64,000 nt of DNA, taken from contig RQOL01000618.1 in NCBI GenBank assembly GCA_013076295.1, positions 3,410,001 to 3,474,000 of the forward strand, given 5' to 3'. A model generated the notes under the pieces. It had not been told where the DNA came from. It saw only the letters and a program-made list of their open reading frames with translations, and made no database searches. Source of the DNA: Sanderia malayensis (Eukaryota > Cnidaria > Scyphozoa > Semaeostomeae > Pelagiidae). Shown one piece after another: positions 20,308-32,995 of this stretch. The position numbers and the translations under genes were made by a program. The number at the start of each line of letters is the position of its first letter. Positions within the stretch are counted from its first letter, which is position 1.

Positions 20308-23300
20308 ATGGCTGCCACAAATTGGCAAGCTCAACTTCGTGCTTCGCTTAATACTAACAGACCTCGAAGATCCAAAAGAGAGGATAGGAAAAGATCTAGA
20401 AAGCCAAGGTCTAAACCAGCATGGGATGTAAGTTTAATGTCTTATTGTGTAGGTCTTTTGTCTATGGTCATGACCTTTTTAACTGCATTACTTAATTACT
20501 ACTTGTACCTATTATTTTTGCTTTATTATTTAGGATACAAGCTCAGACCTAACTGCCTATAAACCTTCTCCAAACGAGCTTGTAAGTAGTTAGATATTTC
20601 ACGCCGAATTTTTCACAGAATACACATGTCATTATAAGTTTATTGTGATGTTTGTTTTGGGGCGTGTCACACCAAACTTTGGGGGACACGCCCACAACTT
20701 CGTTAATCCAAATGCATTCTTCAAACGTAGTAAATTTTATATTTAAGGCTAGAAGGCATGAAATCCATAAGCCAAAACCTATGGCAGATAGAAAATACTT
20801 ACAACTGTATCAAGAAAAGCTGTTTCAAGATGAAAAAGGTGATTTGTCTGCCTGTGGCATAGTTAATTTTGCATTGCAGCTATGGTGATGTAAGCAATTT
20901 AAAAAGATCTTTAATCTCGTTTGGTTTCGTTTGTAGAAAATATTTTTACCAGAAAGATTGCCTTTCCTGAGAATTTCGAAAAGAAGAAGGCAATAATAAA
21001 AGAAATATTTCATAATCAGGAAAAGGTAGGGGTGCACGAGGCCACGCTTAGCTGTCTTTCATATAAAGTTTCTAAGTTGATATAGTACATCCCGGATTAT
21101 CTGAACCGGCGATTTTGCAACTGTTGTACTGTAGCACTGCATTTCAAAATCTTCTTTTAGGAACTACAAGATGTATTGGTTGAGACTGACCGGACAATGG
21201 CTGAAGTTAAAGACCTTTTTGGTGATGACCCATTGGTAACCTGACAGCTTTCATCTTCTCACAATAATTTATCATCCAACTTTATACCTATAATTTGCAT
21301 TTAATACATTAGTTCTCCACTGTAGAAATTTAAAGCCATTCCACATGTTACTGCAGCACCAAACCTTGCTGAAGATGAACATGGGTATGTCATATCTATT
21401 CATTTTATTGTATATTTCATTTTTTGTTTATCTCTACATGACTCGTTTAATTTTTCTGCACACCCCCTTTTCGCCTATGTAACCCTTTATCTATGTGTAC
21501 CTTTTTGCATTTTCTTCTCTCCTATCTTCTTGTCTCCCCTCGTATCTTCTTGTCCACCTTTGTATCTTTTCATCCATTTCCATATATCTGTATGTTGTGG
21601 TGAAGAAGATTGTAATATTTTTAGATTGCCGACACTCAGCTAATTTTTCACACCTGTTTTATTTTAATGATAGTTCCATCTTGGGTCTTGAACACAAGGG
21701 TCCTTCGCGACTTACAGCTTTGAGCAACTCTGTTATGAAACATCCAGCATTGAACGAGTTTAGCGACCACACAGACGACAACAGCAATTATGATGATGAT
21801 GATGATGATGATGATGATAATAATTGTGATGATGGTACGTGGACAATTCCTCTTGATTTATGTTTTTCCCCCGCAGTCATATCGAGTACTTCACATACGT
21901 ATTCTGGTTCCCGACTGTTGATCGAATTCGCTCACATGTATTGCTGATGACAGCTAGATTACAGTACCGTAAATCCTCGAATAAGCCCCCACCCCCACCC
22001 CCAGTTACGATATACAGTAAGGCTGCAGTAATATTGTGAGAATTTGGCCACTCCTCTCCTCTCACTCCTCTTCGTGGCATGATAAACTTTTATTCTTATA
22101 ATGACGCCATAGAATACTCGCGTTTTCTCATGTACGCAACAATTAAATGTTTCAATTTGTAGGCGACGCCCAAGATTCATTCGAATCGAAGCTAGATCTC
22201 GATTACTACAAAAACTTGCTGCATAGAGAGCAGAATCGAGAAAGCGATTATGAAGCAAATGTTCAATCCAATCCAATCGAGATTACCAATAATCCTAATC
22301 TGGATCGCAATGGTGATCGTCAGTCAATGCAAGGTCTCGATACGAGCTCAGTAATCGTTAAACCTTCGATAATCATGACTTGTTCGGACTCGAACTCCGA
22401 ATATCCTCAAGGCACTCGAGAGAAGTTCTCAAGTGATGTTGTTGGAGGGGCGCCAGGGACAAGTGTGCTACAAGGCGGAAATTTTGGCAAATTTAACCAG
22501 TTAAAAGAGGTTGGTAGTAATATTGCTTCGCTGACATTAACTGTATTTACTGTAGTTATTTACTTCTTGTCAAGAGGAAGCTTACTTCTCCCGAAGTGCA
22601 ATCCCTTTATTCTCGTATTTGATTACCCACTTATTGATATCTAAGAAAAGTGATTTTTATTTTCTGTAGGTACTTGGAGTATTAGAAAGAGAATTATCAA
22701 CTCGAGAACAAGATTCCAAAGTCAAACAGGTGAACTGCACTTTTCTATTACTTTGCATCGAGCTGCATTTATTTTCATATTCAGCGTAGCATCATTCTTA
22801 GAACTAGCATTCTTCATAAAGAAAAAAGTGCGAATATGTATGCTGGATTACACATGTGTATATCACTGTGAAGCAACCTGATAACCTGATTATCTGTGAT
22901 GGATTCTTTCTGGTTCTATGCCATTTCAAGTGAGTCCTATTTCTGTTTATTGTTCAGGATGATACACCGATATCTCACGTGGACGACACAGCCTCTTTGG
23001 TGGATATCATGATTAAACTCATTCAACATCTAAGACAGGTAAGCATTGAAGACTGTCTGAGTTTAAACATCCATTTCTTTCTGTTGATATTAAAAGCAAC
23101 GAAAGCGGATTAAAATTGCAGTGAATTTGGTAGTACGGCCACCAATGGATACATAGTATTTGCCAACTTAATGGGATGCCGTAATATCGGTGTTTTCTTT
23201 ATAAAGCTATGCGTCGTTCAGGGTAAAAAATGTCGCCATGATAAAGAGGTTGCCCCAATGCGAGGTTCGACTGTACTAGACAGTACCCAAGATAAGAAGT

Positions 23301-24183
23301 CTTATCATCTTGGATGCTTTCTAATACTGCATGATTTCTATTGCTATGTTCTATTCCTCAAGGCCAAGATCAATTGTTCTGATGTCAATATCTATTGCTC
23401 CAGTGTTAATATCTTTTTTTCTGAGATTATTCTGTTTTTGTGCCCAGAATCAATTGCAAGTTCAAGTCGAAAGAGCCATGTATGAGAATCTACTTCTTGA
23501 ATTTGAAGAACAAAAGACCTTGGTTGACGCTTTGACGGGGGTAGGTAGGAGATACTATATGTCGTGTTCAGCCTAGCTGAACATGGAACTACAAAGCTTT
23601 ACAGCAGACGATCAACTTTACATAAAGTACTGATGGTTTTAATTTGATTTGTTTTGCTAGGATCTTATCAACACACAACAACAAAACTGTTTGTTGCTGG
23701 AAGAATTCGAGAAGTTTAAACTACAGACGAATTCTGAGCTTCAAAGCATAAAGGTTTGTCATCTCATTACAGGCTTGTTATTTGCTTATGCATTTGTCAA
23801 CAACTGAGTGGCTCTTTCCGAAGTAACTATTGGAGTCGAAACGATTTTCAAACTGGATATAACGGTGGACAAAAGTCCTGGGACATTTTCTTCCTTGATC
23901 TTGGTTTCCTTCTTTCCCCAAGCAACGTTGTCTCTGGAGAATGGCGCATAAAATGTGGCAAAATTCAATATCCATTGTGATCACAAGGGTCTTGTTGAGA
24001 GAACAAATTGTTTTGGGGGTCTGGGGTCTTGAATAAAGCCCGGGAAAAAGGAAGTTTACGGGTTCGCTTTTTTTCGCATTTCTCCAAGTATCCTAGGAAC
24101 TTTTGCCCCTTATTGCAGCTGTTCCTTGCAATTCTAGGACGAGATGAGAGACGTTCTGAAGCATGGTGGATCTTTTACCAAAG
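20308..24183 (+). CDS. SPICE1: Spindle and centriole-associated protein 1 (SPICE1), 13 exons resolved
   Basis: Exons 20308-20427, 20534-20581, 20748-20838, 20937-21025, 21161-21235, 21326-21384, 21674-21834, 22163-22509, 22670-22729, 22958-23038, 23448-23540, 23661-23753 and 24138-24183 all join in frame (about 454 residues). Diagnostic pieces are AWD..SSDLTAYKPSP, RRHEIHKPK, and ELQDVLVETDRTMAEVKDLF, which parallels human LQDVLARSDRAMAVVKDLFG. The later exons are coiled-coil-like (VLGVLERELSTREQDSK, NQLQVQVERAMYENLLLEFE, FEKFKLQTNSELQSIK). SPICE1 acts in centriole duplication and spindle architecture. Exon 7 carries a nine-Asp run encoded by (GAT)n. Human SPICE1 is much longer, so downstream exons are probably missing from this model; the 24183 exon ends in phase 1. 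Confidence 0.85.
21787..21828 (+). repeat. (GAT)n run encoding poly-Asp in SPICE1 exon 7
   Basis: An in-frame trinucleotide run followed by AATAATTGTGATGATG gives about nine consecutive aspartates in 'NSNYDDDDDDDDDNNCDDG'. The length is likely polymorphic. It ends at the exon donor. Confidence 0.8.
21965..22010. mobile_element. Solo end of the CCGTAAATCC MITE family
   Basis: ACCGTAAATCCTCGAATAAG followed by a C-rich run is the left tip seen complete at 40381-40635, 47894-48007 and 50523-50604. No matching right tip follows here, so it is a decayed or partial copy in a SPICE1 intron. Confidence 0.6.
23117..23276. mobile_element. Possible MITE, pogo-like tips
   Basis: The left side reads GCAGTGAATTTGGTAGTACGG and the right side ATGCGAGGTTCGACTGTA, weakly inverted and similar to pogo 'CAGTCGAACCTCGCAT' tips. 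It lies in the SPICE1 intron before the exon at 23448. Boundaries are approximate. Confidence 0.35.
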
Positions 24184-24514
24184 GTATTTGTCGATTATTT
24201 GATCAAATTGTGTTTGTGAAATAGCTTGTAATTTGTCCAAAGTTTCTTGAAATCTAGTTTTTTAATTGCTGCTGCGTAGCGAAGCGAATCGGCTGCGCAG
24301 CAGAATATAATCGAGTCCTTCTCGAGAAAAAATCTTGTGAGGATGTTTGTGTGTTTGTCAGTGTCATTCTAGCCTGCGCGTGGCCTCAAATCCTCCTCCG
24401 TTTAGCCGCATGCTGGTTTTATGTTTTATGATCAATTCATCACTGGCGGTAATCTTTGCTGCAGTGCAGTGCAGTGATCCAAAATGGACCATTTAGTATT
24501 AGCTTTTTTGTTAG

Positions 24515-24800
24515 TTCAACTCTTGTGGCGAAGCGGTTGGTAGCTACTTGTGCTTGCCACTCGTGGAGTCACGGTTCGATTCCACCGAGCTCCACTTGAA
24601 GTTGAGTTGAATTTGAGTTGAAATTAAATAAGCCCTGGTACACCGAGGATCTACAAGAGAAAGTAGATCCCCGGCGTACCGGGACTTTTCGTCTTTCCGA
24701 GAGAATGATTTTCCGGCAGAAACGCCGAAAAACCATCCGCGTATCGTACTCAACTACTAACTCTGTTGGTACACCGGGGTGACACGAGCGCCAACAGTGC
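24515..24800 (+). mobile_element. tRNA-derived SINE
   Basis: TGTGGCGAAGCGGTTGG (24527 onward) matches an RNA polymerase III A box, and GGTTCGATTCC about 45 bp downstream is a perfect B box. A tRNA-unrelated body follows with an internal stem (GGATCTAC...GTAGATCC within matching CACCG/CGGTG-type arms near 24637-24690). It could be a tRNA pseudogene, but the long body argues for a SINE. Confidence 0.65.
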
Positions 24801-26116
24801 CGGTCTGTTCATATATATCCAGTGACATCTGCCTGGACACTCGCCACCGATAAATATAGATACGTAAAAATATTTATCTGGAATCGTGTGCACAGGTTTT
24901 CTAATTGTGGGTGTGAGTCACTACACGCATGCGTATTTAAGTTCGAACTTTATTTTGTTTTTGCTATTTTTCCATCTATTATGCCAATGAAAAAACGCGT
25001 ACAACAGCGTTGCCAACAGCAACGCCCTCATCGCTGCCAGCCAAGCCAGAGCCCAGTCGTAGCTACTTCCTTCATCTTTTTAAATTAAATTAATTCATTT
25101 GAACATACCTGGTATTTATTTTTTTATCTTTAACAACCCTGCCTCATCAAACACTATTGTAACACACACCTGCAGCACTCGCCTAAACGCTGTTTACATC
25201 TAGTTTTTTAAAAATATCTCCGTTTATTTTTAGAAGAAACGAAACACAACAAGTAGATGCTTTGTGAGGAAATTCTTTGTTGTCGCATGTATTTTATAAT
25301 TGATTGCTACGATTTAAGAACAACTTTGAATAAGGTATTTCAGTTAAGATTGTTAATTTTATATATTTTTCTATCAAGCAAAGAGATACTTGCAGGAATA
25401 TCGCTTGTTACAACTTAGGTGAAGCCTCAATAAACTAACCCATCTTTAATCGAATTGAATTATCAGCCAGTACTTTGTTTATATGTTCATGAAACCAAGC
25501 TCAGCTTATACATGAAGTATTTCAATGGATCAGGTGTTTAGCTGGTCATAAACAGATGATCGTTATTTAAAAGAGATTCATTATTTTAATATTCCACGAT
25601 CATTCCATATCTCAATATTTCATGTGTTCCATGTTTTACTAATAGTCGATTTGCGTTGTGACGCTTTTATTTTGTGGGACCCTTAAACGATTTCAAGGTG
25701 ATATGTTGATCGTAGATAAAGTCTAGTGACTTTAATTTTCAAATAGACGTATGCACAAATAATAATCATTGTATAATGAATAAAGAATTTTGCAATGATA
25801 AGTTAATAATAAAACCGCGACATGTTTTGTCCCAAAATGTTGTCCACATTCATTGTCTGCTCGATGAACTAAAAATATGTTTTAATTCCATTTTTGTCAG
25901 AAGGGCAATGTCTTGAAAAACATATGTTAATCCTCCTGTCACAAATTCTTGCCCAGATTAAATAATTTTAATCAACTACCCACCCAAGTCTAAAACCTTC
26001 ACGTTTTGGACCATGCCCAATTATTGAACCTATTATAATACTGTAACTATGGCTGACAGTGCTGTCATAACTTAGCCATTGCAGGCTTGTACTGTTACCG
26101 AAAACTATATAAATTT

Positions 26117-26450
26117 TGAATATCAGCATTAATCCACAACACTTTGTGATGAAATTTGTAGTAACGATAAAACTATTTGCATTGTTTTATATATTTTGGC
26201 CATAGAAATATTGTTGATATCAACTACACAAAAAAGAAACTATTGAAACATTAGTGCAAAACACTTTGCGATGAAATTTGTAGTAACGAGAAAACTATTT
26301 CCTTTGTGCTTTATATTTTGGGGCATAGAATTATTGTTAATATCAACTAGTACACAAAAAAGGAATTTTGATATCAACATTAGTCCAATAACACTTCGCC
26401 AAGAAACTGTATCTTTTTCGTCACAGAAATACTGCTAAAATATCAAATAC
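26117..26450. repeat. ~135-bp tandem repeat, about 2.5 diverged copies
   Basis: 'CACTTTGTGATGAAATTTG' + TAGTAACGA + AAAACTATTT and later 'CATAGAAATATTGTTGATAT' recur at about 135-bp spacing (near 26139, 26270 and, partly, 26391). The third unit is truncated and diverged. Confidence 0.7.
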
Positions 26451-26656
26451 ATGAGAAAGAAAGTAAGTTGTACATATGAAGTATGTTTATTTGAGAATTC
26501 AACGCTTACTGAAGCGTTTCTATCCTGACCATGACTGTGGTTTGTTGAAGACAAAATGATGATTATTTTGCGATGATAAAGCAATGGAAACTATTGCTTT
26601 TGATTGGTTTATTTCTTATACACTACTGAATTTGTGTTCTGTTCTTTTGATTTTAG

Positions 26657-26759
26657 CAATGCTACATTGCGTCCCAGCCATGGTACCCCACAACCGCTGT
26701 TTATACCAGGGACAGTATTGTACGCATGTAATGACAGGAATCTCATTAATCAAAGTTAA
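26657..26759 (+). CDS. Candidate last exon of SPICE1
   Basis: After a good acceptor (TTGATTTTAG) one frame reads NATLRPSHGTPQPLFIPGTV and on to ...NDRNLINQS and a stop. Its composition looks coding. It needs a preceding exon ending in phase 2, and the last resolved SPICE1 exon ends in phase 1, so at least one exon between is unseen. A competing frame in phase 1 is longer but less protein-like. The assignment is tentative. Confidence 0.3.
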
Positions 26760-28595
26760 TCACCTGAATCATCAGACACACGAACTATCAAAATCATTAG
26801 AATCAGTTATCCTATCACAAGATCAATCAATTTAATTGTCTTGTTATGTTTTCTGTGTATTACTCATTTGAGGCCTAAGGCTGACGGCACGAGAGAATCC
26901 AAGCGAAACTTTTCAGTTGTTTTCTTCATGAAAAGAATTTCCCAAGATTGTAGTAAACAGCTATTGTCTAACAAGCCTGTATTGGGAGTTTTTTAAATAG
27001 TCTTTAGACTCTTATCGCATCTAAGGAAATATCTATAGCGAGGTCAAGTTATTTACGATAAAATATTGCAAGTAGACATTTAAAAGGTTCGTTTTCATAT
27101 CGTAGAGTTTCATTTTGGTGTGACATTCTACATTTTCATTCATTGCTTCAACCAAAGTTTCAAGTGGTAAGCTGAGCTGACTTCTTTCTTTCATACAATT
27201 CATCATGGAATCATTTCGTTGACTTGTTTTGTTTGTATAAACATTATGCCCAGTTTACTAAAAAATTAGCGGGATATAATTGATAAGTATACGCAAAGCA
27301 AGTAAGAAAGATACTTTTGAAAAGAGGAGAAATGAGTAAGGGGTGTCTTTCAAAAGTTGGACTCAAACTTAGGCCATATATCTGAGTTTTCAAATTAGTG
27401 AGCTTACAACGTGGTCGTCCGTCTATTGAAATCATATTTTGATCCAACTTTTTTCTTTTACTATCGCTTTCGAATAGCACTGAACGTTAAATTTTGTCAT
27501 GTTGCTTCGCGTCTTTTATTTTGGTTCTGTTTCGTTTTAACAAGTGGCAGCATAGATAGTGGTCCAAGGTTACGCTGCAAATGAATTTTTATTCAAATTA
27601 TTTGAGTTTATTTTGCACAAAGCTTAGTCCTCATGACACACATTATGTTATTGGTCATTTATGATTAGAATTTCACGAACTTGCGCCGAAATATTTGAAT
27701 CTATAGTGTACTACAAGAAAATAATTATAAACTATTTTGATATTTTGGACTCCTTGAAAACGTTCAATATATTCATTGATACATTTATTTTTAAAAATTG
27801 CCTTGTTGTTATTTAAAATGCATAAAGAGCATATTTTCCATTGAATATCGATGCCAATACTTTTAAAAACGAAAGAGGAATTTTGTGTGTCTCGGCTCGG
27901 AAAGCTGCTGAAAATATTTCTTGTGCTTCGCGAAATTTATTCTCAACGATCCCTTGATTCTCAGTTGCTTTCGAAATGATTTTGACACCATTGTCCATTG
28001 GTTGCCATACAAATTTTCACAAAGCATAGCCATAACATTGAACATGTATTGTATCTATTTCAATATATCAGTCAATATGAACCCTTAAAGCATCAACAGT
28101 AATTAAATAAAGCTTTATTGGGGCTTGATGTTTTTAAAACTCGTGTCCACAGTCGCAGTCTTGTAAAAGGTTTCCATCCTGGCCTTACTTTTCAAGCCTT
28201 AATGGTGTTTACAAAATTCCAGATTTTTGAAATAGGTCATGTTGACATGGAATTGAGACTTAAATCAAAACATATTGAGATATCACTGATTGAAATTTTA
28301 TGCAAAGGGGAATTCATCTCCCCCCTCCCTGTCCCTTTCAATCCTTGCCTATCTTCCCATATTATCCAGACCACATTTCCAAACTCTTGCTAGAATAATA
28401 TCCAAGTCATTCGAGTCATTCAGGAAATTGACTACGTTGATTGAGATCAACATTTTACAATTCCTGTCTATCAATTATGTTTTCATTCAATGTGTTTTGT
28501 TTTTTATTTCTTAGAGCCAACATGACACGATATTAATCCACGCTTCAATTCCACCAATTCCGCAGGCAATTAAGTCGAGAAGACAGCATTTTGTA

Positions 28596-30958
28596 ATGTT
28601 GCGAATTTGTGTCGTTGGAAGTGGAGGGGTCGGAAAAAGTTGTGTCACTCTGCGATATCTAAAAAATGAGTTCACAGAGGTATTATCAATCATATCCTCG
28701 CTTATTTCCTATCATAACACGCCTCTATATTACCCAGAGGTCAGCAAGTGTATGTCCCCTCTTCAACGTCACATATAGGCCAATACACTTTTATATATAT
28801 CAACGCAGTTGAATTATATTTTATGCAGGTTTTTGAGAAAATATTTCGCATTTTCTTATAAATCTGCTTTCTGATTTTTTATAAATTTACATTGCTTCAT
28901 TTGACCTCCAAAACCTATCATAATAAAATCGAATGCAATTCCAATTAATACATATTTTTTTCTTCATTACTTTATATTTTTTATTTCTTTCATTTAGTAT
29001 TACGACCCTACAATGGGTAAGTTAAAAATTTTCTAAATACCAAACTCTAGCTGGTTGTTATAAGTTCACTGATTCATAATTATCAATATGTTTCGTTGTT
29101 TCTTTGCTATTTTAATTGTATATTCATGTTTAACGCTTTGATTTTTCATTCTTAGAGGAAACCTATCAAACGGAGGTAAGGCCTTTGTATTTGAATTTTT
29201 TTTTGTTACCACTTGGTTGGCACATATTTCAATCTTCAATCTGAACTCCGTTTTATTTATTTACTTTCATTCAAGCTCGTTAGCTGTGCTGACTAATAAC
29301 CTCATGTCATTTCCATTGTCATGTATTATGTCCCAGCACAATGAATACATATATCAAGAGTTCATTAAACCGGGGAGAAATTATACTTATGACGCAATTT
29401 AAGGATTCGCGCTCAGAAATGAGAACAGCGGGGTCACTGACCCGGGAGCCATAGCTACAAGGGCCCATAGAGTCACTGAGTTTTGTTTTATGCCCGTATA
29501 TACTGGCAAGTTTATTATACACATGGTGGACCTCTTTGTGATATCGAGACAACAATAATCCCTTATCAATTTACCACCTTTGTAGATTATTTATTCCGGC
29601 AAGAGTCACGAGGTTGAGATCGTGGACACCGCTGGCCAGGAAGAGTTTACGTCATTCTTAGACTCATCGCTTGCCACGGGTGATGCCTTCATGGTATTGT
29701 ACGCTATCAACTCATTATCAAGCTGGAACGATTTGAAGTCATTACGATCAAAGATATGCCAAGAGACCGAATCGACAAAGAAAGTGCCCATGATTGTAGT
29801 TGGAAATAAAAGGGTTATTACATTATCTCGACTGGTTTTTACTTCTTTTCTATGCTAAATAGGCTTTCTTCTGTTCTCTTTGTTGATAATGCCTTAATTG
29901 ACTCTTTCTTTCGTTAATTCATTTAGTCGTTCATCCGTGGCTGATTCAATCAATCATACTGTCTTTAGCACCTATTTGTTAATTAGGAATAGGAACAGAG
30001 ACTCCTTGCAAAGGCGCTATTGCCCCGTTTTCCCAATACGGAGGCCCTTGAATATTATCACAGATCCTCCATGGGGTCTGTCACCCTTTATGTTGCGGAG
30101 TGAACGAAGTGGCAACTTTCTATGCCATGTTCAGCAGAGAGACCATTGGTCTAGTTACCTCTTTACGTAGGGGCTTGTGTGAACATGTCCCTACTTAAAG
30201 GGTCCCTACCTGCATTTGGTTATGTTTCAACTATCCCTTACCATATTTCGCTCGGGCATCTTACTTTTTTGTTTTACAATCGCATCAATTGTGTTTTTGA
30301 CTTTTAGGATTTGGAAAACGAAAGGATATCATTGCCAGAAGATCCAGAGGACTATGCTGCCTCCATCAATGTCCCTTACATTGAAACATCGGCGAAGGTG
30401 AGAATTTGTTATTTAATATACAATATCATATACCATATACCATGGTATTTAATGTAACACCATATACAAGATGCAATTACGTGATAAGCTATTGGAAGTG
30501 AACAGAGGTCTATATGTCCCCAATTAGCATTATTGCTAAATATACCCGACATTTTAATAAAGTTATAATAATTTAATAAATATGCAAATGGCTTGGTCGA
30601 TCGCTATACCATGAGCTAAAAGTTTCATTGATTTTTTCTACCAGTAACATTTCAGTAACATTGATTTGGGAAATTTTACTTGAGAAATCTAATAAAATTT
30701 CCCCAATCAACTATTGCTTTATGCATTGACAAGGAAAAATAATATAATTATCGTTAATTTATTGCATTATTATTTTTGTATGCATAATTGTCCATGATAT
30801 ATTGCATTCCTCTTTCAATTTTTTAGACTGGCTTCAATGTCAAAGAAGCATTCTGTTTGATGTTTCGACAAATAGACGCTATTCAACCAGACCTTCTTTG
30901 CAAACGTAAGAAAAACACTATTAGAGACAAGAAGACTAAAGACTGTATTGTTGTATAG
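28596..30958 (+). CDS. Ras-like small GTPase with CAAX box
   Basis: Exons 28596-28679, 28998-29016, 29156-29175, 29586-29813, 30308-30397 and 30827-30958 encode 190 residues. All GTPase motifs are present: G1 GSGGVGKS, effector YYDPTMEETY, G3 VDTAGQEEF (Gln61 equivalent kept), G4 GNKRDLE, G5 ETSAK. The tail is KKTKDCIVV with a C-terminal CIVV prenylation box preceded by lysines. It belongs to the Ras/Rap/Rerg-type branch of membrane-anchored signalling switches; the exact subfamily is not clear because the effector loop (YYDPTMEETY) is neither typical Ras nor Rap. Very small exons 2 and 3 (19 and 20 bp) encode the effector loop. An AATAAA polyadenylation signal lies 25 bp after the stop. Confidence 0.88.
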
Positions 30959-30982
30959 GTAACTACTTTCTTGATAACAGAC

Positions 30983-30988
30983 AATAAA
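30983..30988 (+). terminator. Polyadenylation signal of the Ras-like gene
   Basis: A canonical AATAAA, 25 bp after the stop codon. Confidence 0.6.
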
Positions 30989-32169
30989 CACTTTTCTTTA
31001 CAAAGCCTTAGTGTTTTAGATTTCGTCTCTTGAATTAAATAGAATGCCAGGCAAAAGAGAATTTCGAATTTCATTCATCGCTAGTAAAAGCGTGTACGTT
31101 TTAGCGTTGTCCAATCAGCTATCAGAATTTCTAGTCATGGGTTGGATGCAGCTATTTGATTGGTCGATGCACGAGAATAGATTATTTCTGTGTAGATCAA
31201 AAATGCCGCTTTTCCAGCTAAGTTTGGGAATACATTTTGGTAAAATAGTGGACAAAAATCCTTGGGGCAACTTGTAAAAATGCAAAATAAGTCTATGAGC
31301 TCGTAAATTTATGTTTTTGTGGGCTTTATTGAACTCCCACTTCCCAGCAGGGTCAGGTAAAGGCGTAATTTTTGTCCACTATTTTGTAGCTTAGTCCACA
31401 ATACTATGATACTATTATAGATTTGAAATCTGAGTTACAAAATAGTTATTTGTTATTTTTTATGTGGGCATGAGACAGGAAACCATAATGGGGAAGATCT
31501 ATCTGTTTTCTCTGTCTGTGGAATAGCAACCCTTCTTGTTAGGCATTTTATTTAAGCTTACGAGGATAATTCTCCTTTTTCTTCTGCAATCAACATATTT
31601 TGTTGCTGTAAGCATTTGAACAAAAGTTATATCTCTATATTTGATACATAATACTATCATGTGTATTTGTATAGATTCCATGCAATAGCTATAATGGCTA
31701 ACTATTCTTGCAGTTGGAACAATTATCTTCTTCGCCTGGTTTGTTCGCACGACACGGTAGCCAAACCGCAGCACTGTCATAACAAAATCTCTTGTTGTCA
31801 TAAATATTTCCAAAATATTCCAAGTTTGGCGGAAATTTTAGCAATTTGGGTTGTAAACAATTATGGAACAAACAAATAGCTGTTGTGTTTAATAATTAAA
31901 GATGCGCTTTGCAGGGACGAGGTTTGATGAAAGAATGACACCTTTGTATTATGTTTTCATTGCTATCGGCAATGAAAACCTTTTCATAAAGGCCTTGCTG
32001 GAGGTTATTCTGTTTAAATATCCATGTTTTTGACTGGAATTTATCTCATTATTAGATGTTTTGATACTCAGTGCCGAGTTTTAACTTGAAGCTTAAAGCT
32101 TTTTAGGAGTCTCAGAGGTTGAAATCTTTATTTATACCTTGTACAACAAGTTCTGTTAATTTTCAAGAT
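30989..32169. other. Intergenic stretch after the Ras-like gene
   Basis: Apart from the MITE at 31242-31385, no gene, RNA or tandem repeat can be supported here. Confidence 0.4.
31242..31385. mobile_element. MITE with AAAATAGTGGACAAAAAT ends
   Basis: TAAAATAGTGGACAAAAATC on the left and its inverted equivalent (AATTTTTGTCCACTATTTT) on the right bound a 144-bp element downstream of the Ras-like gene. A related left tip (GGTGGACAAAAGTCC) occurs near 23862 without a clear partner. Confidence 0.65.
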
Positions 32170-32995
32170 TTATGTTTAGGAAGAAATACGAAGAAAAATG
32201 TGTTAACTACACTGCACATACGGAACCTATTCTTAAACGCCTGAACATATTTAACTTCGGAAAACTTTACATGCTAGAGACAGCAAAAATGATTTTTCAA
32301 ATTAACGCTCACAAAACTTCTTTTGAAGGGGAATTTGTAAAAACAAGAAATGTACATAAATATAACACAAGGCAATCTTCTTCTGAAGGTTTTTCCCTCC
32401 CATCCATTTCTACCAATTATAAAAAAAACTTTCTCACTTTTGATGGAATCAAATTTTGGAACTCCCTACCTATAGAGTTAAAAAAGATGCATAATAAACA
32501 TCACTTTGTGAAGCAGTTAAAATACTTCCTTATGAACAAAATCTGAAGATCCGTAGGCTTGATTATTAGGACCTTACGATTATTTTATAATTTTATTTTT
32601 GCTATAATACACTTAATCCGTTAGTCTTATATATATATTTTTCTTTTATTATTATTATTATTTTATTTTATTTTATTTAGTTCTATCTTATTCTATTTTT
32701 TCTATCTTTATTCCATCTTAATCTTACTGTTGTTGTTGTTTTTATTCAAACTTATAATTGTATGAAAAATGCATCAAAATGGACACATGGCTCGATAGCT
32801 TGCCCAAAGTTCTTTCCATGTGTCCATCAGCCTAAAATTTTTTTAATTACAGTAGTAATCATCTGTTAACTAAACGAATATGTCTCTGTAAATTGTTGTT
32901 ATTAGGTATAAATAGGTTACACAAATTTATAATTGTAATTGTAATTAATTAATTTTATGCTGAAAAAATAATTTGAAGTTGAAGTTGAAGTTGTT
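32170..32995 (+). mobile_element. 3' end of a non-LTR retrotransposon (LINE)
   Basis: The open stretch 32172-32546 encodes a typical LINE reverse-transcriptase C-terminus: repeated 'HKYNTRQSS', 'LPSISTNYKK', 'TFDGIKFWNSLPIELKKM' and 'FLMNKI' before the stop. A ~440-bp 3'UTR with an inverted GGACACATGG...CCATGTGTCC stem and low-complexity tracts follows. It ends in a TTGAAG-type simple repeat tail (about 32976-32995). The upstream RT domain is missing, so the copy is 5'-truncated. A second, opposite-oriented copy is at 19528-20030. Confidence 0.85.

Larger units (their letters stand above)
18842..20881. repeat. Right unit of the tandem segmental duplication
   Basis: Direct copy of 14758-18841. 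It lacks the two MITEs and lacks about 1.27 kb of coilin (equivalent to ~15157-16430). It has gained a LINE fragment at 19528-20030. Its right end continues without a break into the remaining SPICE1 exons, so this unit supplies the working SPICE1 promoter and exons 1-3. Confidence 0.9.
24184..28595. other. Long stretch without a confident gene
   Basis: Apart from the SINE (24515-24800), a ~135-bp tandem repeat (26117-26450) and a candidate terminal exon (26657-26759), I see no coding exon I can defend. Missing SPICE1 exons may lie here. Just upstream of the Ras-like start, TTTCTTAG followed by AGCCAACATG (about 28508-28525) could be a 5'UTR splice acceptor of that gene. Confidence 0.4.

Noticed and set aside
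20839..20886. Extension of SPICE1 exon 3 to GDLSACGIVNFALQLW and a stop
   Set aside because: A GT donor after GATGAAAAAG at 20838 joins the next exon in frame, restoring a long open reading frame.
24527..24600. Functional tRNA gene
   Set aside because: A and B boxes are good, but I could not form a convincing acceptor stem, and the sequence continues into a SINE-like body.
27000..28500. Minus-strand open frames of 60-80 residues
   Set aside because: No recognisable motif, poor splice context and AT-rich composition like the surrounding intergenic DNA.
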